Part shown: piece after piece, positions 56,896 to 64,000 of the stretch
Layout of the letters: each line of letters starts with the position of its first letter
Position numbering within the stretch: position 1 is the first letter of the stretch
Assembly (NCBI GenBank): GCA_011037195.1
Contig: JAAEAF010002542.1
Coordinates: 17,226 to 81,225, forward strand
Source of the DNA: Triatoma infestans
Taxonomy: Eukaryota > Arthropoda > Insecta > Hemiptera > Reduviidae
DNA length: 64,000 nucleotides
Direction of reading: 5' to 3'
Translations under genes and position numbers: made by a program
The notes under the pieces: generated by a model
What the model saw: only the letters and a program-made list of their open reading frames with translations
Told to the model about the DNA's origin: nothing
The model's database searches: none

Positions 56896-56933
56896 CATCC
56901 TGAAGATGGGCGAACGCCCGAAACCGGTCGATG
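56896..56933 (+). ncRNA. Hammerhead-like ribozyme motif, right arm
   Basis: Same motif on the plus strand: CATC, CTGAAGA (56900-56906), T, GGGCGAACGCCC, GAAA, ACCGGT, C, GATG. Identical to the left-arm copy. Confidence 0.5.
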
Positions 56934-57033
56934 ACCACAAATGAAGCAGGCTACCACGGAAAATGTCTCTGAGCTTTCCAGCTCTGCGGAACCAACCACC
57001 ACAACAAATTATATTTCTTATTTCTTTCAGTGT

Positions 57034-57051
57034 CTCTCTCTCTCTCTCTCT
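57034..57051. repeat. (TC)n microsatellite
   Basis: TCTCTCTCTCTCTCTC just right of foldback copy 7. Confidence 0.7.
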
Positions 57052-57267
57052 TATTTCTTTTGTGTTTCTTTTTTTGTAAAATTGAAAATCAGAAACTATT
57101 AATATTTATAAAAACTAGACAAATAAACCAATGATTATAACCATAATCAACCCCCCGAAAATAAAAGAAGGAGTATTTCGAAGAATTTTAATAAGACATA
57201 ATTCCAATAATGATCAAAATATTAATATGTCGTTCTGTCCGAAAGGTTGGATAACATTTAACATTTT

Positions 57268-57490
57268 ATCCGTTGCAGCAAGCTTTATTTTGTTAGTTCT
57301 GACAGTTTTCAGATTAGTCAGTGTAATGCTAACAAAATTTGTATGGAGAGATGACTTCAAATTTTTCTGCATTGTTTCGTTGAAAAAGTTGAAGTCAAAT
57401 CTTAACATGAACTTGATAGCCTTAGACTGACAATGGATGAGAATCCCCCCTCAAAACTAACAAAATGAAGCATGGACGGATACAATCATA
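57268..57490. repeat. Foldback G3 relic
   Basis: Left 'atccgttgcagcaagcttta', 'ttttgttagttctgac'; right 'tgacaatggatgagaatccc', 'aactaacaaaatgaagcatg', 'gacggata'. Old and diverged. Confidence 0.5.
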
Positions 57491-57778
57491 AATGATGAAA
57501 AAGTATTCAAAAAACTGTATAAGTCGTGTGGAATTGACAAAAAAAAAAATTTTAGATGGATTCTTAGGAAGCTGAGAAGTTTAGATTTATCTATAAACTG
57601 CGCAGACAGTATTTCTGATTGTGATGGTTTTATCACATTCAGCCTAATCGATCTTATAACCTAAATATAATATAATGTTGGGCTCTCCACTTCCTTTTCA
57701 TCAAAGGCCAAGGGCAACTATATGTTTAAAGAAAATTGTATCAATTAAAAATTGCGATAATTGGAGTGAAAAAAAAAG

Positions 57779-58022
57779 TCCTATGGCGCAACAGCCCATG
57801 AAGGGCCACCAGGTCTTGCTAGACGGCAATTTGAATAGGCGGGGCATGTGGTAAGCATGCCGCAGCTCCCACTCCGTTTAGTTCCGGTCCTTCGCTACAT
57901 AGGGCGCTACTAACTGTAGCTATCCCACATTTTATCACGTTGCTGGGCCCTCACGGGAATCGAACCCTGAATTCTCGCACGAAAGACGAGTGCGCTAGCC
58001 ACTAGACCAATGCATGAGGATT
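57779..58022 (-). mobile_element. SINE family B, copy 4
   Basis: Minus strand: A box TGGTCTAGTGGCTAGCGCAC, B box GGTTCGATTCCCG, body with 'gctacagttagtagcgccct', tail 'ggcccttcatgggctgttgc'. Best-preserved B copy. Confidence 0.85.
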
Positions 58023-58249
58023 AATTGGAGTGAAAGAATAAGAAAAGTTTGGTGTGAATCTGTTATAAGAATTTCTTCTTGCATTACTGCAATTAATACA
58101 GTTATTAAATGAACAAATTTTCTTGGCTATTCTCACTTAGCTCTAACCTAAATAGAGAAATGATTAGGGGTACTTGTACCCAAAATAAATGAAATTGTTG
58201 AAAAAATTATAGTGAAGTCCAGAAGAAATCGGCCAATATAACATTCAAC

Positions 58250-58475
58250 AAACCAACATATAGCATTTGCAATTTAACATCACAGACGCCACAGAACACC
58301 TTAAATTTATTTTTTTTAATATTACTGATAAAAGTTTTTCATTTATTTCTGTGCAAAAATAATATTTCAAGTTTCAAGTTTAAGTAGCCGTATATAAAGA
58401 AAATTAAAAAAAAAAAAAATTATGCAGTAAAATCGCACTTCCGATTTCTTCAAATTTGATGAATTCCATGAATAC
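58250..58475 (-). mobile_element. HINE-like relic
   Basis: 'cagtaaaatcgcacttccga' at the right; weak match otherwise. Confidence 0.3.
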
Positions 58476-58499
58476 CTCTAATGTAGATTGTAGATCGTT

Positions 58500-58735
58500 G
58501 TAGTGGATTATTGCACTGCGACCTGAAAGATCTATTGTGCCCACCCCGGGAGCTTCTTCAAGGCACAGCTGGCCTTCAAGCAGGATTCTCTAGTTACAAA
58601 CAGCACTGCCCATCACCGGACAGTGAGTTGTAGAGGCTCCTAGGAAGAGTAAATCTAAGGGCAGCATGCTGGATTCATACCCGGAACCTCCGCGTTGCCA
58701 GTCCAACGCGCTACCACTGAGCTAATCCCTTCCTT
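58500..58735 (-). mobile_element. SINE family C, copy 3, with LINE-like 3' end
   Basis: Minus strand: A box TTAGCTCAGTGGTAGCGCGT, degenerate B box (GGGTATGAATCC), body 'atttactcttcctaggagcc', and 3' end GCACAATAGATCTTTCAGG, TCGCAGTGCAATAAT. The 3' end matches that of the I-type LINE at 15775-17236. Confidence 0.75.
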
Positions 58736-58948
58736 CTCCCTTGGCTTTCGCCAAATTAACTAGTGACGGAGACCCTAGTTTGTATACTGTAATGGTACCG
58801 CAAAGATAATGCAACCACAGCAGAGAGAAAAGTGGCCCTCTCTGGTTAACAGAGACTACTCTCTTACTTAGGCAGGCTAGAATGGGAGAACCTGTGTATA
58901 TAAGCCAGTGGGAATCTATCTAGAAGACATCTATCAGATACAACCATA

Positions 58949-59792
58949 GAATAGAATAGAATAGAAGCGGAAGGTGGTGAGCCTCATTCCACTGCGACCT
59001 ACAAATTGAGGTCTACTGTGGATCCCCTTAAGTTACAGAACAGCCCCCAGCTTTGCCCTCCTAATCATCCTAGCAAAGCTGAGAGCGGCTCCGTCATGAA
59101 GCTTTCAGCTTCGGGATTGCCCGTCCCCAATTGAAGAAACCTAATCCTCGCCAGGCCGGCGCACTCACAAAGGATGTGCGCCGGGGTCTCCTCCTCTACC
59201 TTGCAGAATCGGCATACCGCACTATCCGCAAGTTGTAGGTAGTGCATGTGTCTATTCAGCCTACAATGCCCTGTTAGTAGACCCACAATTAACCTTATAT
59301 CCCTTCGGGTCTGGCTCAGTAGGTCTTTGGTAAATTTAGGCAAATGTCTTTTAATGAAGAGCTTTGCCTGCCTCTGTTCTAGTGTTCTCTCCCACCAACG
59401 CAGACGCTGATCTTCTATCCACCCCCTGATAGAAGTTTGAATGAGGCTCCTGGACAAGCCGCAGAAGGGTTCGGGGCCTATGAAGGTATCCTGCGAGCCC
59501 TCCCTCACTAGGGCATCCGCCCTCTCATTGCCCAGGAACCCCGCATGTCCCGGTACCCAGGCGAGTGTCAGTTTATTCCGAGTACCCACCTCGGTGAGGG
59601 CAAGTAGGCAGTCCCACACCAGTCTTGAGACTATTTGGTGTGAGGAAAGTGCCTTCAGGGCTGCCTGACTGTCGGACTATATGGCCACTCTTCTACCCAC
59701 TATCCTTTGCCTTATAATCTCCATAGCGCAGAGTTGTAACGCCACGACTTCAGCCTGAAATACCGTGGCGTACTTCCCTAGGCTGACCTTAG
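58949..59792 (-). mobile_element. 5'-truncated I-type LINE with 12-bp duplication
   Basis: GATACAACCATA at 58937-58948 and 59793-59804. Minus-strand element whose 3' end has 'cacagtagacct' and 'ggtcgcagtgg' then a (TATTC)n tail at 58949-58964. Confidence 0.88.
59065..59790 (-). pseudogene. LINE RNase H with one stop, C-terminal tail
   Basis: The minus strand begins inside RNase H: YATVFQAEVVALQLCAMEI (catalytic Glu), VAI-stop-SDSQAALKAL (catalytic Asp kept, Trp-to-stop type change just before it near 59677), NKLTLAWVPGHAG, GNERADALV (last catalytic Asp), GPEPFCGL, then LIVGLLTGHCRLNRH, and C-x2-C...H...C (CRFCKVEEETPAHILCEC), ending ALLG at 59065. The first catalytic Asp lies upstream of the truncation. 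Close to the ORF at 15774-17111 in layout (GPEPFCG shared). Dead by truncation. Confidence 0.85.
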
Positions 59793-60351
59793 GATACAAC
59801 CATACAACTATACATCGCATCGTGTCATATCTTTACTCTCACCATTCATTCTATAATTTTCATTATAAAGTCCAGTGCAGTTAGTGTAAACTTAGCTACA
59901 TTATATTAGTATCTTCCATATCTCGTTCATTTAATCAAACCTAATTTCTCTCCTCAACAACTCCATTATATATACTGTTTTGTCCTTGTCTGTAAAGTTT
60001 AGAGTGTGAGTAGTTTAAGTGTGTTGTTTACTGTTCTGATGAAATGCATGGAGTACACTGAGTTGTGGTAAACCGTGTGGTCGCTACTCTCCAAGTAAGT
60101 GCATGCAAAAGATACCCCTCTAATGGATTATACTCCACTAATGTATATAGATACTCCTCTAATGTATATAAATATCATAATATCATACATACAGTAAACT
60201 CCCGATTATCCGGGATAATGGTGGGGAGAGACGGCACGGATAATCGAAAAACACGGATAATCCGAACTATAATTATTTATTTCTAAAAATACAACATATT
60301 ATACATTTCTGAGGCAGACAATTATTTTAACATGTTTAATGATCATTATTA

Positions 60352-61300
60352 TTAAGAAAATCTGTGATTTTGGTTTGTTTGCAGGAATCTTTTAATGATT
60401 TTTTTAGTATCAGTTCGAATTTTTCTAAGAGCTATTATGTCGTTATATTCGAATTCCGATTGGCCGATATACTCCATCAAAGTGTCAACAGAATTCATGG
60501 CCGTGTTGTGACTATTGCGATTGATCATTTCTACTTCTCCACTTTCAGCATCATTCTCTTGCTCTTCTGGTTGAATGAGATAGGAAAATAATATCCGCGT
60601 CACTCATTATTTGAAAATCTCCATCACATGAATCATGTTTCTAACCACTCCTCAACATTTTTAAAGCCACCTAAATTTGCCATTAGCTCACTCATGTCAG
60701 ATACTATTTCACTTGTTTCAGGCCTGATAGAATCCGAAAAAATCACCTTTTAGATTGCGGTAATGTCGTTTCATTAATGAGATAACCCCTTGATCCATGG
60801 GTTGAATTAAATATGTAGCATTAGCTAGTAAAAATTTTGCAACTACAAGGCCGTCGTCCGTTTTCAATATACTTTCATTTAGATGAAATAGAGCATTATC
60901 TAATAGTATCACTACTTTCTGTGATAACCCCTTCTTTTTAAAAACTTCTTACTTTTGGAACCCAGTTAGTTTTGAACCAATCTTCAAAGATCCTTTTATC
61001 TATCTATACTCCTTTCTTGGTTGTAATAATCAACAGAAAGATTTCGTATTTCTGTTCCCTTAAATGATCTTGGTTTTTTCGCTTTCCCAATCACCAAAAG
61101 TTTCATTTTGTGATTTCCAGAAGCGTTGCCGCAACACATGATTGTGATATGTTCTTTTGATGATTTATAACCTGGGGTGGATGTTTCTTTAGATGAAGCA
61201 AGTGTCTTACTATCCACTTAAGCATCTAAATACCGTACACGTGCACTGCGGTAAACATGAAAGCGAGGAAATATTTAAAAAATACATATACATATAATTA
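60352..61300 (-). pseudogene. pogo/Tigger (jerky-like) transposase, C-terminal two thirds
   Basis: From about 61280 the minus strand reads an RCL-type start (FRCLS), [44 protein letters not shown] (DDE_1 domain block), a frameshift near 60960, VILLDNALFHLNESIL (second catalytic Asp in LLDNA), LIQPMDQGVISLMKRHYRN (third block, MDQGV), then a C-terminal region ending near 60352 with acidic/helical sequence. The CENPB-type helix-turn-helix domains and the first catalytic Asp are missing, and the region where they should be holds the HINE-like insert and terminal repeat only. At least two frame breaks. Family certain, activity impossible. Confidence 0.85.
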
Positions 61301-61303
61301 TTT

Positions 61304-62330
61304 TTACTTTCTCTTACTGCAGTAAGAGGAAGTATTGTAATCGTGTCAAATTTTCGATATTGATTTTTCAATATTTCGTGGAAATATCTGCTTTGAGGTC
61401 CCCTGAGACCAAAAAATGTGTTTTTTAGCAAATGGTCTGTGTGTGTGTGTGTGTGAACAGCATAACTAGAAACGAAAAATCATAGAAACTTCGAACTTGA
61501 TATTCCGTTTAGTTATAACCATGGGATCCGGCAGTAGGTCATCTGTCAAAATCCCTCAACCGGAAGTACCACTTCCTGGGTGTTTTTTTTTTTCCTTTTT
61601 GCAATTTTCACAAAAATCGCTCCAACGATTTTCTTCAAACTTGGTATATCAACTACTCATACAAAGAGCTTACAAAACTTTTATTTTAAATTTTTCTCCG
61701 GGCAAATTTCTTTAAGGGCACTTTTGGAGAGAGGTGGGGTTAGGTTTTCATCTAAAGTGCTATTTCAGTTCATTAGACAATTCTGTCATCTAAATAATGT
61801 TAACTAAAACTGAATATGTTGTTGAAATTCCGAGTTTGAAAAAAATCGTATAACCGGAAGTGCGTTTTTTTTACAGTTGACTAAATGATTTTTTTCACGA
61901 TTTTTCGCGATTTTGTCAAAAATGGTCCCGACGACTTTATTAAAACTTCGTATATAAACTAAACATGCAACGGTCTACATCATTTATTTATAACATCTCT
62001 CTGGAAAAAAATCATTTAAGGGCACTTTTAGGGGAGGGCTGAGGTTATAGCTTCCTCTAACGTGATATCATAGTTGATTATACAATTCTATCATCCAAAA
62101 AAAAAAATAAGTTAGAAATAAATAGATTGCTAAAATTCCGTGTTTCATGAAAATTAGTAAACCGGAAGTGCGCTTTTACTGAACAGTTTTTTTTTTTTTC
62201 AGTTTAGGACGAATTTTGTTAAATTTGGTACACTAACTATAAAATTGGTCGTAATTATAATTTTAAGAACTTGGAGTAAGAGAAAGTTGTGTGAGTGTTT
62301 CACACCAGATTTTTTTTTTTTTTTTTAAAT
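61304..62330 (+). mobile_element. HINE-like full copy 3, inside pogo-like element
   Basis: ACTTTCTCTTACTGCAGTAA at the left, GGAGTAAGAGAAAGTTGTGT, GAGTGTTTCACACCAGATTT at the right, GT run 61437-61453, two CCGGAAGT units and a third box. AATTAT lies just outside both ends and could be a short duplication or chance. Confidence 0.8.
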
Positions 62331-62429
62331 TATATTCATGCACGGATAATCCGCAAACCGGATAATCTGCACATGGATAATCGGGAGTTTATACTGTATA
62401 TACATCATAGGTGATAGAATCATACACTA

Positions 62430-62625
62430 CGTATTGAAGTGGTATTTTAGAAAAAAAATAACCTAAACGTTGCTTCTCCACCTGAACCGCCACTCCCGCC
62501 CCAACACATTTTCCTGGAAAAATGCTTTAAATAAAATGATTGACATTTAGGTGTATGGATAGTATACAAAACTTCAAGAAAATCTTTTGGAGCCATTTTT
62601 TTTTAGAAAATCGTGAAAAATTAAT
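62430..62625 (-). mobile_element. HINE-like relic
   Basis: 'cattttcctggaaaaatgct' and 'gaaaatcttttggagccatt' on the plus strand are minus-orientation internal blocks. No ends. Confidence 0.45.
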
Positions 62626-62630
62626 AAAAA

Positions 62631-63655
62631 AATCTGGTGTGAGACACTCACACAACTTTCTCTTACTCCAGTTCTCAAAATTATAATTGATAATTTAAAA
62701 TCAATAGGACAGTGTACCAAATTTAATGAAATTCGTCGAAAACTGAAGAAACTGTTCAGTAAAAGCGCACTTCCGGTTTACTGATTTCCGTTCAAACTCG
62801 GAATATTGGCCATCTATTTATTTCTAATTAATTTCATTTGGATGATAGAGTTGTATAATCAAGTATGATACCACTTTAGAGGAAGCTGTAACCCTACTCC
62901 TCTCCTAAAAGTGCCCTTAAATGAATTTTCCCAGAGAAATGTTTTATATAAAAGTTGGTGATCTTAGAATGTTTAGTCTATATGTGTAGTTTCAAGAAAA
63001 TCGTCGGGGCCATTTTTGAGAAAATTGCGAAAAAGTGAAAAAATCATATTTAATAAGGTGTTAAAATAAAAGCACTTCCGGTTTTCCGATTTTTCTCAAA
63101 CTCGGAATTTCAACAACATATTTAATTCTAATTAACATTATTTAAATAACCGAATTGTGTAATAACCTGAAATAGCACTTTAGAGGGTAACCTAACCCCA
63201 CACCTCCCCCAGAAGTGCCCTTAAATAAATTTTCCTAGAGAAATGTTTCAAATAAAAGTTGTAGCTCCTTGTATATGTAGTTGATGTATCAAGTTTAAAG
63301 AAAATCCTTGTGAGCCATTTTTGAGAAAAACGCAAAAAAGTAAAAAAGTCAACTTGTAAAGTGGTACTTCCGGTTGAGGAATTTTGACAGATAACGCACA
63401 GTCAGATCGCATGGTGATACCTAAACGGAATATTAAGTTTCAGTTTTCTACGGTTTTTCGTTTTTGAGCTATGCTGTTCATATACACACACACAGACACA
63501 CAACAGACACACACACAGACAGACCATTTGCTAAAAACCACTTTTTTGGACTCAGGGGACCTCAAAACGGATATTTCCGGTGAAAACTCGATATCGAAAA
63601 TTTGACACGATTACAATACTTCCTCTTACTAGGGGTAAGAGAAAGTAAAAATATT
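62631..63655 (-). mobile_element. HINE-like full copy 4
   Basis: Minus orientation: 3' end at 62631 (AAAAAATCTGGTGTGAGACA), 5' end at 63655 (AGGGGTAAGAGAAAGTAAAA in plus). CA microsatellite 63482-63520, ACTTCCGG boxes at 62769, 63074 and 63366. Confidence 0.8.
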
Positions 63656-63905
63656 CCGTGAAGTCGCATTTCCGGTTTTGCGTCGTGACTTCCTGCGATT
63701 TTACGTTTTGGAGATATTTTTGTTCATACACACACTTACACACATTCTTTAAAAACATTTTGAACTCAGGGGACCTCTAAACATCTCTATTTCCGTTGAA
63801 AAACGTAATAATTATTTCCAAAATTTGACGCGATCGTAATTCTTCTTTTAACAAAATAAAAATCAAATAAAAAAGTTGTAGGAATGATTTTAAACCAGAT
63901 TTTTT
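63656..63905 (-). mobile_element. Old HINE-like fragment
   Basis: 'catttccggttttgcgtc', 'aactcaggggacctctaaac', 'tttgacgcgatcgtaattct' in minus order. Diverged subfamily, next to copy 4. Confidence 0.5.
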
Positions 63906-64000
63906 TTATTAAATTTATTTATTTATTAATCGTAATATTCATAAGAGAATAATCCTAAAAGTCCAAAATGTTCCATAATCACCATCTTAAAATATATAAA

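Larger units (their letters stand above)
56734..57006. repeat. Foldback G1 copy 7 (best preserved)
   Basis: Left arm from 'acattttccttggtagcctg' to 'agacagtgtgacaacacaga'; right arm from 'tctgtgttgtcacactgtct' to 'tctgcggaaccaaccaccac'. Arms nearly perfect complements, short centre. Carries the clearest hammerhead-like motifs. Confidence 0.88.
58788..59970 (+). mobile_element. Solo LTR with 5-bp duplication, interrupted by a LINE
   Basis: Flanked by TATAC at 58783-58787 and 59971-59975. Starts TGTAATGGTACCGCAAAG, has GCTAGAATGGGAGAACCTGT then TATATAAGCCAG, resumes after the LINE with 'catcgcatcgtgtcatatc', ends CTCCATTATA. Net about 327 bp. Same family as 34465-34844. Confidence 0.85.
60192..62396 (-). 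mobile_element. pogo/Tigger-like transposon, with a HINE-like copy inserted
   Basis: TA at both sides (60190-60191, 62397-62398). Ends CAGTAAACTCCCGATTATCC and its complement GGATAATCGGGAGTTTATACTG (20 nt matching). Repeated 'cggataatccg' boxes near both ends, typical of pogo-like ends. Transposase on the minus strand lacks its N-terminus. Confidence 0.88.

Noticed and set aside
57131..57430. Open frame of 99 codons with a hydrophobic stretch
   Set aside because: It overlaps an old foldback G3 copy whose arms explain the sequence; the hydrophobic run is a by-product.
57940..58020. Possible tRNA on minus strand
   Set aside because: Part of SINE family B, repeated four times with body and tail; not a single-copy tRNA.
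1..64000. Host protein-coding gene with introns
   Set aside because: No run of conserved non-transposon exons with splice sites was recognised on either strand; short or fast-evolving exons could still be missed.

Overview
This 64 kb window is AT-rich eukaryotic DNA that reads as a transposon graveyard. I recognise no host protein gene, rRNA or functional tRNA. The mix of mobile elements points to an arthropod, most likely an insect: a mariner, a pogo/Tigger-like element, a hAT, a Tc1 fragment, Helitrons, I-, Jockey-, CR1- and RTE-like LINEs with simple-repeat tails, LTR relics starting TGTAAY, tRNA-derived SINEs and foldback elements. I cannot name the species. Almost every protein-like reading frame is a broken transposon gene.

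Layout. 0-10 kb: LINE tail, first full copy of a ~1 kb non-autonomous repeat (called HINE-like here), a 2.5 kb LINE with a 16-bp target duplication, a tRNA-type SINE, and a 1.2 kb hAT with a perfect 8-bp duplication. 10-20 kb: palindromic foldbacks, a Helitron relic split by an I-type LINE with an intact RNase H domain, and a foldback inside another foldback. 20-35 kb: solo LTRs, a tandemly duplicated Jockey RT piece, a DDE transposase fragment, a mariner split by a LINE (14-bp duplication), a Jockey LINE (11-bp duplication) and a solo LTR with a TATG duplication. 35-50 kb: more foldbacks, SINEs, an RTE-like LINE end, the clean Helitron copy, a CR1/Jockey-like LINE end, a Tc1 relic and a rearranged LTR cluster. 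50-64 kb: a four-tier nested inverted repeat, several HINE-like copies, SINEs, a solo LTR (TATAC duplication) holding a LINE (12-bp duplication), and a pogo-like element holding a HINE-like copy.

Two non-coding systems stand out. (1) The foldback families share, in each arm, an arrangement resembling a minimal type I hammerhead ribozyme: CTGANGA, a hairpin, GAAA, a tiny palindromic stem III ending GTC, and a short closing stem whose sequence differs between families yet still pairs. This is the kind of motif known from Penelope-like elements, but no Penelope protein is seen here. (2) The ~1 kb repeat has asymmetric terminal inverted repeats, a 3' hairpin and an internal GT microsatellite, the architecture described for Helentron-associated elements (HINE/DINE-1). 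Both calls are inferences from sequence reading and can be tested by covariance-model and genome-wide alignment searches.

The elements are related by nesting and parasitism: LINEs, SINEs and HINE-like copies sit inside older Helitron, mariner, pogo, LTR and HINE-like copies, and one SINE family appears to share the 3' end of the I-type LINE.
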